From: Deltaproteobacteria bacterium HGW-Deltaproteobacteria-18
GTDB taxonomy: Bacteria; Desulfobacterota; Desulfovibrionia; Desulfovibrionales; Desulfomicrobiaceae
Length of the DNA stretch: 64,000 bases
Direction: 5' to 3'
Assembly (NCBI GenBank): GCA_002841885.1
Contig: PHBE01000015.1
Span: 1 to 64,000, forward strand
Under the pieces are notes generated by a model that was not told where the DNA came from, did not search any database, and worked only from the letters and a program-made list of their open reading frames with translations. Of the stretch, positions 1 through 9,608 are shown piece by piece. Position numbers and translations under genes: made by a program. Every line of letters starts with the position of its first letter. Positions within the stretch are counted from its first letter, which is position 1.

Positions 1-349
1 CTTCGTCATTCTCTGCTCCCTAATCATTTGCGTTTGAAGGGGTCGGGGCTAGCAGAGTTCCCACCTAAAGGCTTGTGCAAATTTCTGGGGCCACTTCTGT
101 CGAAGGGGGGACTAGCAAAGGCATCGCAGCTAATTCTTCAAAATCAATCAAATTTAGCTATTTAAGTACAAAATCATTTCGTAATTTATGACCTACATTC
201 TTGACCCCGCAGAATCAAGCAAAAAGTAAGCGCTCAATCGAGCCCATTTTCCAATAATTTCAAACCATGATATGAAAGGGCGTGCTGTTCATGCCCGCAA
301 AGTGTTGACGGGACGTGCGGTTAGCAGATCTCCACCCGAAACTGCCAGT
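1..349. other. Non-coding left edge
   Basis: No convincing gene is seen here. Bases 1-97 would be host sequence left of the island and 114-349 the first island bases beyond the 3' end of the hybrid kinase gene. There is no clear terminator hairpin with a U-run. The only notable element is the att-like repeat at 98-113 and its weak copy near 36-57. Confidence 0.5.
98..113 (+). repeat. Left attachment-site repeat of the island
   Basis: The 16 bases TGTCGAAGGGGGGACT are identical, and in the same orientation, to 23121-23136 in the tRNA-Leu gene. On the minus strand the repeat covers the discriminator base, the 3' acceptor strand and part of the T arm. The CCA at the tRNA end is not repeated here. 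A degenerate relative (GAAGGGGTCGGGGCTAGCAGAG, split as GAAGGGG and GGGGCTAGCAGAG) lies at about 36-57 and may be an older or arm-type site. Confidence 0.8.
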
Positions 350-2137
350 CTAATGCTGTCGATACTGCTCAATTAGCTTCAAGGCATCGTTCAATGCCGT
401 CATCGCAACAGGCTTTGCAAGGTGTTCGGTCATACCGGCCACAAGAAATCTTTCCCTGTCACCGACGAGAGCATAACCAGTCATGGCGACAATCGGGATA
501 TTCGGGTCAAATTTTCCCGAAGTATCCGTCCGGATGCGCCGAGTAGCCTCAAGTCCATCCATGATCGGCATCTGCACATCCATGAGAACACCGTCGAAAA
601 CATTGTTGCGCATGGCTTCAAGCGCCTGTCTTCCGTCATCGGCAGTAATGACGGAGTGCCTCATCTTCTTGAGCAACAGCTTCGTGCCGAGCTGATTTAC
701 CTCGTCATCCTCGACAAGGAGAATGCGTAAGGGCTTGACCACGGCGCAACCATGAATTTCGCCTGTTTCGGCCACCTCTGTAGTTTGTTCCGGCAATCCG
801 AGAGCAAGCGTCAGGTACACGCTCGTCCCTTGTCCTTCCATGCTGTCAAAAGTCAGGGTTCCTCCCATGGACGCAACAAGTTTTTTTGTGATGGCCAGCC
901 CCAGACCCGCGCCTTGAAACTGGCGGACTAAGGTATCGCCGACTTGCGTGAATGGCTCACACACGACATTAATCTTGGCATCAGCAATGCCAACGCCTGT
1001 ATCGCTGACAATAAAAAGCAGGCAGACCTTGTCAGCCAAGATCGGAGGTAAGACCCAAACCTCGACTCGGACTTCCCCTCGCGAGGTGAACTTGACGGCG
1101 TTGCCGACAAGATTAAACAGAATCTGACGGATGCGTACCTCATCACCGATTACCCGGACGGGAACATTTTTTCCGACTTCGATGTGTATCGGCAAGTTCT
1201 TGCTCAAGCTGATTGGCTCAAAACTTTCCTGCAAGGCCCCGAATGTTTCGGACAGCGAAAACACCTGCTTGTTCAAGGGCATGCGGCCCGCCTCGATTCG
1301 CGCAAGATCCAGAATGTCGCTCAGAAGTCGCGCCAATCTGTTGCCTGAACGGACGGCCATATCGATGAACTTGTCCTGCTCCTCATCGAGCGACGTTGTC
1401 TGCATCAGATGCAACATCCCTAAAAGGCCGTTTAGGGGCGTACGTATCTCATGGCTCATGTTGGCCAGAAATTCGGACTTGGCTCTGTTGGCGTCCTCGG
1501 CGCCGCTCTTCGCGGCTAGCAAGGCCGCCTCGGCCTGCTTCCTCTCGGAGACGTCGGTCACGACAATCCGGCAAACAGGCTCGGCCACATCGCCACGCGA
1601 GAGGGTCGCCCTCAGATGCGCCCAGAACACCGTTCCGTCATTTTTCAGCATCCGCTGTTCCCATTCCTGCGGATTCCCGGACGCAAAGAGTTTTCCGAGG
1701 TTCAGGTAATAGCGGTTCTGGTCTTCCTCATGGATGAATTTGCTGAATCGGGCATTCAGGAGCGTGACGTTGACGACTCCGAAAAGCGCGGCGGCAGTCT
1801 GGTTGGATTGGAGAATGAGCCCTTTTTGACTGACAGTGCAATAACCCACCGGGGCCCGGTCGTAGAGGTCGAAATATCGTTCGTGGGCTGCGGACAGTTG
1901 TTCTCTTGCCTGGAGCAATTCCTGATGCTGCATTTCCAGTTCAACCTGGTGCACTTGGAGATTGTGCAAAAGGCCGGACATTTCCGTGGGCGTCATGCCC
2001 CCAGGATTTGCCAGCGATTTGGCCGTCCTTCCCTCGACAACCGCCTCGGCTTGCGCCCGGAAGGCATTCGTAAGGTACAAGCACTCATCTGACGAGGGTT
2101 TGTACCCATCAGGACTGCCCTTTTTTTCGCTCGTCAT
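350..2137 (-). CDS. Cytoplasmic PAS hybrid histidine kinase with receiver domain
   Basis: This is a 595-residue hybrid sensor kinase with no membrane segment. It has an N-terminal helical stretch, a PAS domain (about 83-198), a HisKA domain with the phospho-accepting His229 in [12 protein letters not shown], an HATPase domain (N box [10 protein letters not shown] boxes DTGVGI and GAGLGL) and a C-terminal receiver with Asp520 in [12 protein letters not shown]. The ATG at 2137 is chosen because GGAGGAG sits about 8 bases upstream; a longer frame to 2158 lacks this. It overlaps the end of the CheB-CheR fusion gene by 29 bases, so the two are surely co-transcribed and probably work in one pathway. 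No output gene is adjacent, so the target is unknown. Confidence 0.9.
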   Translation of the reverse strand: MTSEKKGSPDGYKPSSDECLYLTNAFRAQAEAVVEGRTAKSLANPGGMTPTEMSGLLHNLQVHQVELEMQHQELLQAREQLSAAHERYFDLYDRAPVGYCTVSQKGLILQSNQTAAALFGVVNVTLLNARFSKFIHEEDQNRYYLNLGKLFASGNPQEWEQRMLKNDGTVFWAHLRATLSRGDVAEPVCRIVVTDVSERKQAEAALLAAKSGAEDANRAKSEFLANMSHEIRTPLNGLLGMLHLMQTTSLDEEQDKFIDMAVRSGNRLARLLSDILDLARIEAGRMPLNKQVFSLSETFGALQESFEPISLSKNLPIHIEVGKNVPVRVIGDEVRIRQILFNLVGNAVKFTSRGEVRVEVWVLPPILADKVCLLFIVSDTGVGIADAKINVVCEPFTQVGDTLVRQFQGAGLGLAITKKLVASMGGTLTFDSMEGQGTSVYLTLALGLPEQTTEVAETGEIHGCAVVKPLRILLVEDDEVNQLGTKLLLKKMRHSVITADDGRQALEAMRNNVFDGVLMDVQMPIMDGLEATRRIRTDTSGKFDPNIPIVAMTGYALVGDRERFLVAGMTEHLAKPVAMTALNDALKLIEQYRQH

Positions 2138-5100
2138 GGCGTTTCTCCTCCGGATCACATTCCCCAGCCTCTCGCTCGATGGTCGCTATCGCATACCATT
2201 TCCCTTTCGCATCCACTAGGGGCGTCGCCGAGAGGATGGCTACCTCGACCGTTCCGGATTTGGCCAGAAGGCGACTTTTATATGGCTTCGAACAACGTTT
2301 ATGACACAATTTTCTCATCCAGGCCATCAAATCTTCGCGTTGTTCCGGCGAAAACCGCTCGGACGTGTTCATCCTCAGAGCCTCTTCCTCGCTCCACCCG
2401 TAAGTCCTCTCTGCGCCGGGATTCCAGGCCAGGATGCGTCCATCCAGAGCCTGCACGATCATGGCATCCGACGCATCATGGACGAGCGTTGCCAGGCGAA
2501 GTTGCGCGTTGGCTTTTTTCAGTTTGTCTTCCATCTGTTTCATTTCCGTCATGTCCACGAAGGTCAGCACCGCCCCCTCGATCACGTTGCCAAGGGTACG
2601 GTATGGCCTTATGCGCATCGAGAACCACCTGCCGTCCAGGGACTGGACCCTTTCCTCCTTGACTGTCAGTTTATCAAGCACCGATGTCACATCCTTAACC
2701 ATGTCATTGTAATCGACCAGGTTGGAGACAATGTGGGCCACGGGCCTGCCGACGTCGCTATCGATCAGGTTGATGATTTCTCGTGCGGTGGGCGTAAAGC
2801 GCAGGATGCGCAGTTTGTGATCGACGAAAATCGTGGCGATACCGCTGCCGGCCAGCAGATTGTTCATGTCGTCATTGAGCCGCGTCAAATCCCCCACCTT
2901 GGCGTTCAGTTCGGCGTTGACCGTAGCCAGCTCTTCGTTGACCGATTGCAGTTCCTCCTTGGAGGTCTCCATCTCTTCGTTAGTGGATTGCAACTCTTCG
3001 TTTACGGACTGCATTTCCTCGTTGGATGACTTGAGCTCCTCGTTGGCGCTCTCGAGTTCCTCGCGCGTAGCCTGGAGATATTCGTCCTTACCTCTTAACT
3101 CGTCCATGAGCGCGGCAATGCGCTTTTCCGCATGAATCTCGGCAGAGGTGCCACAAGCCTCCAGGGAGGATGCCTCAGCAACACAGGCCTCGACATCCTG
3201 AAATTCTTCGAACACGACCAGATAAAGCGGGGCGGCGGTCTCGCCTTGGTCGTCCTCGACCGGACAGACAGTCAGGTTGACGGAAGTGAAGTGCCCGTTT
3301 GTCTTGACGCGCACTCCGGGAGTGCGAACCGTCTCCCGCGTGGCCACAGCCTTGTGCAATGCCATGGTCAGGCTTTGACGCAGGCCTTCCCGAGCCATTC
3401 TAATAATATTGCTGATGCCGACCTCGCCCGGCGCCAACTCCAGATACAGACCTGTCCGTCCGTGCTGGTAGAAAATGTCTCCGCGATCGTCGACCAGTAC
3501 TCCTGAAAGCTCGATCATCTGTAAAATACCGCGTTCCGTCAGATTGCGCAGAGATTTTTTCGCAGTAAGGGCCATCGTGTCCGACGGACAAGGTGCGGAG
3601 ATATTACAGGCCTTTACCTGCCCTGCGATCTGCCCGACGTTCATGCGGGGCAGGGCAAAAACGTCGTTCTTGCGCTGGTAGAGCTTCATCTTGCGGTCCA
3701 GGATGGCAAAGAGGTTGAGAAAATCGCCAATGCCCTCGGATGTGCCCAGAAAAAGCATGCCGCTGGGGTTCAGAGCATAATGGAACAGTGGTATGAGCCT
3801 TTTTTGCAGCGAAGTACCGAAGTAGATCATGAGGTTTCGGCAACTGATCAGGTCCAGTTTTGAGAAGGGCGGGTCCTTTATGACGTCCTGTTCGGAAAAG
3901 ATCAGCATATCGCGCAGGCCCTTGTGAACGCGGTAGGCGACGCCGGCGTGTTCCCGCGTAAAAAAGCGCGTCAGGCGTTCCGGCGACATGTCCGAGACAA
4001 TGGTGACCGGATAGAGTCCTGTGCGGGCGATAGCGATCGCCTGACTGTCGATGTCCGTGGCGAAGATCTGCACCGGCATGCTCTGCTTGAGCGCGTCCAT
4101 GCGCTCTTGCAGAAGAATGGCGATGCTGTAGGCTTCCTCGCCGGTCGAGCAACCGCAAACCCAGACGCGAATGGTTCGGCCAGCCTGAGGCTTGCCGGCA
4201 AATATCTGGGGGATGGCCTGCTCTTCAAGCGCCCGGAAGGCTTCCGGGTCGCGAAAGAAGTTGGTCACTCCTATGAGCAGGTCACGAAACAGTGCATCGG
4301 CCTCGCCGTGCGTTTTCTGCATGTACTGAACGTAGGCGTCGACCGTTTCCATATGAGTCACGGCCATGCGCCGTTCGATTCGCCGCCAGACCGTACTTGG
4401 CTTGTAACCTGAAAAATCGTGACCGGTACTGGAACGCAGCAGGACGTAGATTTGTTGCAGCAGGCCCTCCGCGTCCCCGACCGTATCGGCAAGGCGGGCC
4501 CCTGGCATCAAGCAAGTGCGCGCGGAATAGGAAAGGATCTGTTCGGCCATTCTGTCAGGCGTCAACACAAAATCAACCAGACCCGTCGCAATGGCGCAGG
4601 CAGGCATGCCGTCAAACTCGGTCGATTCGGGTAGTTGCGCTATGACCATGCCACCCTCCGCCTTGATGGTGCGCAGACCGTGCGAGCCATCGCTCCCCGT
4701 TCCAGAAAGCACTATTCCGATGGCTCGGGAACGCATGTCGAGGGCCAGGGACTGGAAAAAAAAGTCGATGGGCAGACGGTGGCCGCGCGGTGCCTGGGGC
4801 TTGAACAATTGCAGCGCGCCGTTCATAACTCCCATGTCATAACCCGGAGGAATAATGTAAACGCAACCAGGTTGAACGACCATGCCGTCTTCGACTTCAT
4901 AAACCTGCATGCGCGTGTAGCGGCTGACAAGATCAGTCAGGATGCTCTTGTTGTCCGGAGACAGATGCTGAACGAGCACAAAGGCCATGTCGGGGTTGGC
5001 GCCGGGTGGCATGCCGGAAAAAAAAGCCTCAAACGCTGCCAGACCCCCAGCCGAGGCGCCGATGCCTACCACGGGAAATGATTTCGGCGAAGATTCCGGG

Positions 5101-5195
5101 AAATCCCCCGCCACGTCGGGAGATGTGACGGTCCCCTGATCCGTGGCGTTCTTTTTGGTCGCCTTTGAAGTGGACTTTTTCTTGCTTGTGTTCAT
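2109..5195 (-). CDS. CheB-CheR methylesterase/methyltransferase fusion with coiled coil and PAS
   Basis: This 1028-residue protein starts with a CheB methylesterase domain carrying Ser in GIGASAGG, His in LVQHLSP and Asp in [12 protein letters not shown] CheR methyltransferase domain follows (SAM motif CSTGEEAYS, later CRNLMIYF). A long Glu/Asn/Ser-rich coiled coil of repeated SxNEELxS units then leads to two PAS-type domains. There is no CheB receiver domain, so the esterase may be controlled by the PAS part or the partner kinase. Such fusions are known in non-classical chemosensory or stress-signalling systems. The ATG at 5195 has GAGGAT upstream; the longer frame begins with GTG at 5240 without a ribosome site. 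No chemoreceptor gene is nearby. Confidence 0.9.
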   Translation of the reverse strand: MNTSKKKSTSKATKKNATDQGTVTSPDVAGDFPESSPKSFPVVGIGASAGGLAAFEAFFSGMPPGANPDMAFVLVQHLSPDNKSILTDLVSRYTRMQVYEVEDGMVVQPGCVYIIPPGYDMGVMNGALQLFKPQAPRGHRLPIDFFFQSLALDMRSRAIGIVLSGTGSDGSHGLRTIKAEGGMVIAQLPESTEFDGMPACAIATGLVDFVLTPDRMAEQILSYSARTCLMPGARLADTVGDAEGLLQQIYVLLRSSTGHDFSGYKPSTVWRRIERRMAVTHMETVDAYVQYMQKTHGEADALFRDLLIGVTNFFRDPEAFRALEEQAIPQIFAGKPQAGRTIRVWVCGCSTGEEAYSIAILLQERMDALKQSMPVQIFATDIDSQAIAIARTGLYPVTIVSDMSPERLTRFFTREHAGVAYRVHKGLRDMLIFSEQDVIKDPPFSKLDLISCRNLMIYFGTSLQKRLIPLFHYALNPSGMLFLGTSEGIGDFLNLFAILDRKMKLYQRKNDVFALPRMNVGQIAGQVKACNISAPCPSDTMALTAKKSLRNLTERGILQMIELSGVLVDDRGDIFYQHGRTGLYLELAPGEVGISNIIRMAREGLRQSLTMALHKAVATRETVRTPGVRVKTNGHFTSVNLTVCPVEDDQGETAAPLYLVVFEEFQDVEACVAEASSLEACGTSAEIHAEKRIAALMDELRGKDEYLQATREELESANEELKSSNEEMQSVNEELQSTNEEMETSKEELQSVNEELATVNAELNAKVGDLTRLNDDMNNLLAGSGIATIFVDHKLRILRFTPTAREIINLIDSDVGRPVAHIVSNLVDYNDMVKDVTSVLDKLTVKEERVQSLDGRWFSMRIRPYRTLGNVIEGAVLTFVDMTEMKQMEDKLKKANAQLRLATLVHDASDAMIVQALDGRILAWNPGAERTYGWSEEEALRMNTSERFSPEQREDLMAWMRKLCHKRCSKPYKSRLLAKSGTVEVAILSATPLVDAKGKWYAIATIEREAGECDPEEKRHDERKKGQS

Positions 5196-5521
5196 GCGGC
5201 TGGCATCCTCGCAATGGATGAAGGTCGAACAGGAAGTCACTAAAGTTTCACGGCGCGATGGTCACAACGAAAATACCCATGTGAGACAGGTGAATCGTTC
5301 GGAAAAAAACTGTACCCACTTAGTGGGATCAACGCCATCGGATGGCGCCAAAAAACTTGACCGCCAAATAAAAACACTCATTTTAATCGTCACCCATCCG
5401 CAGGGTCACGGTCAAGGGAAAGTGCCCTATTGTGCAAGAAATTTTAAATATAACGTTCCTTGACGTTGGGATTTTTCCTTTTAGAAGGTAATTATTGGGA
5501 AGAGCAACCTTGGAGGAACTC
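5196..5521. other. Divergent intergenic control region
   Basis: The gap separates the minus-strand CheB-CheR fusion from the plus-strand copper-type operon. It holds two perfect inverted repeats (5315-5327 and 5333-5347) and an AT-rich stretch before the ribosome site GGAGG at 5512-5516. I could not assign a confident -35/-10 or sigma-54 promoter. Confidence 0.5.
5315..5347. promoter_or_regulatory. Paired perfect inverted repeats, possible operator
   Basis: CCCACT-T-AGTGGG (5315-5327) and CGCCATC-G-GATGGCG (5333-5347) are both perfect palindromes around one central base. Their centres, 5321 and 5340, are 19 bp apart, close to two helical turns. They stand in the divergent region upstream of the copper-type operon. 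An operator pair for a dimeric regulator is an inference. The second repeat, followed by CCAAAAAA, is not a typical terminator on either strand. Confidence 0.45.
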
Positions 5522-5836
5522 ATGACCCGATTCACGAAAACACTTGTGTTTTTGTTCATTGCGGCCTTGCCGGTGCACGCTGGTCAGGTGACAAAGACGC
5601 ATGCAGATGACTGGGGCCGGAATTCTTCCCTAAACTTCGAATCTGTTTTCGAGAGTTATCAGCCTTACCGCCACCAATCAGTAGCTCCCTGGAGGCAGTC
5701 CAACAAACGAGTAGGGAAAGTGGGCGGGTGGAGCTCCTATGCGCGGGAAGCGGCGGAACCGGAAGATGCCGAAGCTCCCCCTCGATCCAGCCCTGTAGCG
5801 TCGCAGCCGGCGCATGATCACGGGAGCGCGCCATGA
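5522..5836 (+). CDS. Small exported protein of unknown function, first gene of copper operon
   Basis: This 104-residue protein has a clear Sec signal peptide (KTLVFLFIAALPVHA, cleavage before GQ). The mature part is short, polar and rich in Ser, Pro, Glu and Arg, with a His-containing tail (AHDHGSAP). No cysteine is present and I recognise no domain. GGAGG at 5512-5516 supports the ATG at 5522. The stop overlaps the start of the TolC-type gene (ATGA), so translation is coupled and the protein probably serves the same metal or efflux function. Its family is unknown to me. Confidence 0.75.
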   Translation: MTRFTKTLVFLFIAALPVHAGQVTKTHADDWGRNSSLNFESVFESYQPYRHQSVAPWRQSNKRVGKVGGWSSYAREAAEPEDAEAPPRSSPVASQPAHDHGSAP

Positions 5837-7260
5837 ACATGATGACAGCCCTATGCAAGGGATGTGCGCTTCTTGTCCTACTGGGCGGCCTGGCCGGTTG
5901 CGCCACATTTGACTTCGATCAGTCCGTGGCCAGGACCAACACCCAGGCCGCAGGCTTCACCCACGGCCAGCTCGCACTGGCCCGCGACACCGCGCAACGT
6001 GACGCCATGGCCCTGCGGGCGTCCGAACAGCTGTCCAAACCGTTGAGCGAACCGGCCGCAGTGCAGCTGGCCCTGGTGAACAGCCCCTCGTTTCAAGCCC
6101 TGCTGGCCCGGAATTGGGCAAACGCGGCCGATGCGGCCCAGTCGGGACGCTTGGAAAACCCTATCTTCTCCATCGAGCGTCTCCATGTTCTGTCTGAGGT
6201 CGAATTCGGCCGGCTTCTGAGCGTCGGACTGCTTGATCTGCTGACCTTTCCAGTGCGTCAGGCCGTGGCGAAATCGCGCGTTGCGGCCGAAGAACACAGG
6301 CTGACCCGCGATGTGGTGCGGCAGGTCACCGAGGTGCGCGGGGCCTGGGTGCGGGCCGTGGCCGCAAACGAGCGTCTCGGCTATGCGCGGCAGGTCTTTG
6401 CTGCCGCCGAGGCCTCTGCCGAACTGGCTCGCCGCATGCAGCAGGTTGGCAATTTTAACACCATCGAACGGGTCAGGCAGCAGGGCTTCTACGCCGACGC
6501 GGCCACGCAGCTCGCCCTGGCCCGGCACGCCCTGACTGCCCGCCAGGAGGAACTTATCCGCCAGCTAGGCCTCTCCGAATCCCAGGTCCCCCTGCTCATG
6601 CTGCCTGCTCGCCTGCCTGATCTGCCGGACTCCGCGCGCCAACCGGAGGACGTGAGCTCGGCGGCGCGGGCGGGCAACCTTGATGTGCGCCTGGCACAGG
6701 CCGAATTCGAGGCTGCGGCCAAGGCCCAAGGGCTCGGCCGCGTGACCAGCCTGGTCGATGTGGAGGCGGGACTGCGTCACAACACGGTGTTTGACAACGA
6801 CTCCGGGGACCGGGCCACCGGACGCGGTTACGAGCTGGACGTGACCCTGCCTCTGTTCGACTGGGGCGGCATGAAACGCGAGGCCATGAACGCGCGCACC
6901 CTGGCCGCCGGCCATGAGCTCGAAGCCGCCCTGCGCGGGTCTGGGTCCCGGCTGCGGGAAGGCTACTCGGCGTACCGCACCGCCCACGACATCGCCCGTC
7001 ACTACCGGGAGGAGATCATCCCCCTACAGCAGGTCTTGGCCGAGGAAAACGTGTACCGTTACAACGCCATGCTCATCGGGGTTTTCGAATTGCTGGCCGA
7101 CGCCAGGGAGCGGATCCGCGTGGTGCAGACCGGGATTGACACCCTGGAGGGGTTTTGGCTGGCCGACGCGGCCCTTGAGGCCGTGATCATGGGCACCGAG
7201 GGCGGCGGCGAACTTGCGGGACCCGCGCCGCAAGGGGAGGCCCGCGATGCCGGACACTGA
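5833..7260 (+). CDS. TolC-family outer-membrane efflux lipoprotein
   Basis: This 475-residue protein resembles outer-membrane efflux proteins of the CusC/NodT class. It has a signal peptide ending in a lipobox (LAGC) at about residue 22. The body is Ala/Arg-rich alpha-helical sequence in two related halves, with features such as LALVNSPSFQALLA and LDVTLPLFDWGG that are usual for the family. It would form a trimeric channel in the outer membrane. No membrane-fusion or RND pump gene is in the window, so it either borrows an inner-membrane partner or serves an unusual export task with the downstream copper proteins. It overlaps the preceding stop by 4 bases. Confidence 0.88.
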   Translation: MNMMTALCKGCALLVLLGGLAGCATFDFDQSVARTNTQAAGFTHGQLALARDTAQRDAMALRASEQLSKPLSEPAAVQLALVNSPSFQALLARNWANAADAAQSGRLENPIFSIERLHVLSEVEFGRLLSVGLLDLLTFPVRQAVAKSRVAAEEHRLTRDVVRQVTEVRGAWVRAVAANERLGYARQVFAAAEASAELARRMQQVGNFNTIERVRQQGFYADAATQLALARHALTARQEELIRQLGLSESQVPLLMLPARLPDLPDSARQPEDVSSAARAGNLDVRLAQAEFEAAAKAQGLGRVTSLVDVEAGLRHNTVFDNDSGDRATGRGYELDVTLPLFDWGGMKREAMNARTLAAGHELEAALRGSGSRLREGYSAYRTAHDIARHYREEIIPLQQVLAEENVYRYNAMLIGVFELLADARERIRVVQTGIDTLEGFWLADAALEAVIMGTEGGGELAGPAPQGEARDAGH

Positions 7261-7291
7261 TTTTTTTTGCGGACGAGACAGCGAGGTCAAC

Positions 7292-8704
7292 ATGAATTCC
7301 AGAAGACGATTTTTGCAGACGGCGGGACTGGCGGGCGGAGCCCTGGCCGCGTCGGCCGTGACCCGCGTCGCCCTGGCCGGGCTGCCGGAGGCTGTTGTTC
7401 AGAATTCTCCGGAGACCATGCCGCCTTTGCACCCTCCGACGGGTCCCCCCTACAATCCAGTGGTGACCTTGAACGGCTGGACTCTGCCTTGGCGCATGAA
7501 CAAGGGCGTCAAGGAGTTCCACCTCGTGGCCGAGCCCGTAGTGCGCGAACTGGCTCCTGGCCTCAAGGCCCATCTCTGGGGGTACAACGGACAGAGTCCG
7601 GGGCCGACCATCGAGGTAGTGGAAGGCGACCGCTTGCGCATCTTCGTGACCAACAGGCTGCCCGAGCACACCAGCATCCACTGGCACGGCCAGCGCCTGC
7701 CCAATGGCATGGACGGCGTCTCTGGCCTGACCCAGCCTGCGATCCAGCCGGGCAAGACCTTCGTGTACGAGTTCGTGGCCCGTCGACCCGGCACCTTCAT
7801 GTACCATCCGCACGCCGACGAGATGACGCAGATGGCCATGGGTATGATGGGATCTTGGGTCACGCATCCCAAGGCGAAGCACCCCCTGATCGACGAGGTG
7901 GACCGCGATTTCGTCTTTCTCCTGAACGCCTATGACATCGATCCGGGGAGCTATACGCCCAGGATCATGACCATGCTCGACTTCAACCTGTGGAGCTGGA
8001 ACAGCCGGATTTTTCCGGGCATCGACTCCCTGAACGTGCGCCTGAATGACAAGGTCCGCGTCCGCATCGGCAACCTGACCATGACCAATCATCCGATGCA
8101 TCTGCACGGGCATGAGTTTCTGGTCACTGGTACGGACGGCGGCCCCACCCCCAGGGGCACGCGCTGGTACGAGGTCACCACTGACGTGGCCGTGGGTCAG
8201 ATGCGGCAAATCGAATTCGTGGCCGACGAGGAGGGCGATTGGGCCTTCCATTGCCACAAGAGCCACCACACCATGAACGCCATGGGGCACGACGTACCGA
8301 CCATGATCGGCGTGGACCACACCGGCCTTGCGCGCAAGATTACGTCCCTGATCCCGGACTACATGGTCATGGGCGAGCGCGGCATGGCCGACATGACCGA
8401 GATGGAGATGCCGCTGCCGGACAATTCCATCCCCATGATGACCGGCCGCGGGCCTTTCGGGAGCGTCGAGATGGGCGGCATGTTCAGCGTGGTCAAGGTG
8501 CGCCGGAACCAGAAGCGAGGCGATTATTCAAACCCCGAGTGGTTCAGGCACCCGCCCGGAACGCAGGCCTATGAATTCGGCGGTACCTTGGCCGAGCCGG
8601 CAAGGGACTTTTCTCCCGGCGGCCTGTCCATGCCCAGGGAGCAGGAACCCGGCGACGGGATCGAGCTTAAAGTACGCAAACCCGGACATACCGGCCACGA
8701 ATAA
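7292..8704 (+). CDS. Tat-exported multicopper oxidase
   Basis: This 470-residue multicopper oxidase carries a twin-arginine signal (SRRRFLQTAG). Copper-ligand motifs are IHWHGQ, YHPHADE, NHPMHLHGHEF and FHCHKSHHTM, which together make the type 1 site and the trinuclear cluster. It would oxidise Cu(I) or another substrate in the periplasm with oxygen as acceptor. The later part is Met-rich (MTEMEMPLP), as in copper-tolerance oxidases. The ATG at 7292 with GAGG upstream fits the Tat signal; an ATG at 7247 with AGGGGAGG is the alternative and would add 15 residues. A laccase-type enzyme is notable in an otherwise anaerobe-like genome. Confidence 0.9.
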   Translation: MNSRRRFLQTAGLAGGALAASAVTRVALAGLPEAVVQNSPETMPPLHPPTGPPYNPVVTLNGWTLPWRMNKGVKEFHLVAEPVVRELAPGLKAHLWGYNGQSPGPTIEVVEGDRLRIFVTNRLPEHTSIHWHGQRLPNGMDGVSGLTQPAIQPGKTFVYEFVARRPGTFMYHPHADEMTQMAMGMMGSWVTHPKAKHPLIDEVDRDFVFLLNAYDIDPGSYTPRIMTMLDFNLWSWNSRIFPGIDSLNVRLNDKVRVRIGNLTMTNHPMHLHGHEFLVTGTDGGPTPRGTRWYEVTTDVAVGQMRQIEFVADEEGDWAFHCHKSHHTMNAMGHDVPTMIGVDHTGLARKITSLIPDYMVMGERGMADMTEMEMPLPDNSIPMMTGRGPFGSVEMGGMFSVVKVRRNQKRGDYSNPEWFRHPPGTQAYEFGGTLAEPARDFSPGGLSMPREQEPGDGIELKVRKPGHTGHE

Positions 8705-8714
8705 GGAGGCGACC

Positions 8715-9194
8715 ATGATTATGCTGCGAGCGGCCCTGATCCTGTTGTTCTGCGCGGACATAGCCTGGAGTCACGGCACGGAGCACGAACCGGCCACGCC
8801 CGTCCTGCGAGAACAGCAGGAATGGGGAATCGCGGGCGACGCGTCCGCCGTGACCCGGACCGTGGCGGTGCGCATGCTCGACACCATGCGCTTCGTGCCG
8901 GATGAAATCGAGGTGCGACTGGGCGAGACCGTGCGTTTTGTCGTCAGGAACGAAGGCCTCATGATGCACGAGTTCGTCATCGGCACGCAGTCCGGAAACA
9001 AGGCGCACGCGGCGCTCATGCTCAAATATCCGAACATGGAGCATGAGGCGGCGCACATGGCGCATGTCGCGCCGGGCGGGGAAGGCGAGGTCGTCTGGCA
9101 TTTCAACCGGCCAGGAGAGTTCGAGTTTGCCTGCCTCATTACCGGGCATTATCAGGCGGGCATGATCGGAATCATCCGTGTTGCCGGGAAATGA
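8715..9194 (+). CDS. Periplasmic cupredoxin
   Basis: This 159-residue protein has an N-terminal signal peptide ending near WSHG and a C-terminal cupredoxin fold. Type 1 copper ligands are visible: His in LMMHEFVIG, then Cys, His and Met in CLITGHYQAGM. It is likely an electron or copper carrier for the multicopper oxidase, whose gene ends 10 bases upstream. AAGGAGG precedes the ATG at 8715. Similar cupredoxin genes accompany multicopper oxidase and TolC-type genes in bacterial copper-resistance clusters, which supports the assignment. Confidence 0.87.
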   Translation: MIMLRAALILLFCADIAWSHGTEHEPATPVLREQQEWGIAGDASAVTRTVAVRMLDTMRFVPDEIEVRLGETVRFVVRNEGLMMHEFVIGTQSGNKAHAALMLKYPNMEHEAAHMAHVAPGGEGEVVWHFNRPGEFEFACLITGHYQAGMIGIIRVAGK

Positions 9195-9229
9195 CCCGTT
9201 TTCAAATTCTCTGATCCAGGAGGAATGCC

Positions 9230-9568
9230 ATGCGTAGATATGTGTGCTTCATGCTCATGATTTTGTGCGTTTTTTCGTTCTTTGTGCCCGTGAGATTCGC
9301 GTCTTCCCAAGTGCTGGAAGAGCCCGCCCTCGTGGTGGCGCAAAGCGATATGACGCGGGGCGACGTCAGAAGGATCGACAAGGAAAACAAGAAGATAACC
9401 ATCCGACACGAGGAAATCAGGGACTTGAATATGCCGCCCATGACCATGGTCTTCCAGGTCAGAGACGCGGCGCTGCTGGACAAAGTCCGCATCGGAGACA
9501 AGGTCCGGTTCCGAGCCGTCGAAGAGGGCGGGGCACTCATGATTACCGACATGGAAAAAGATTTCTGA
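9230..9568 (+). CDS. CusF-like periplasmic copper-binding protein
   Basis: This 112-residue exported protein has a signal peptide up to about residue 27 and a small beta-barrel of the CusF type. The metal motif reads IRHEEIRDLNMPPMTMVF: the His and the two Met ligands of CusF are in place, while the capping Trp of E. coli CusF is replaced by Met in NMPPMTM. The protein probably delivers or buffers Cu(I)/Ag(I) in the periplasm. GGAGG lies upstream of the ATG. It closes the plus-strand copper operon and faces the regulator gene convergently. Confidence 0.85.
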   Translation: MRRYVCFMLMILCVFSFFVPVRFASSQVLEEPALVVAQSDMTRGDVRRIDKENKKITIRHEEIRDLNMPPMTMVFQVRDAALLDKVRIGDKVRFRAVEEGGALMITDMEKDF

Positions 9569-9608
9569 TCCTGGCTGGGCGCCTGTACGGGAAAACCATG
9601 GAGAATTA

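Noticed and set aside
2109-5240. GTG at 5240 as the start of the CheB-CheR fusion
   Set aside because: There is no ribosome site before it; the ATG at 5195 has GAGGAT at a good distance.
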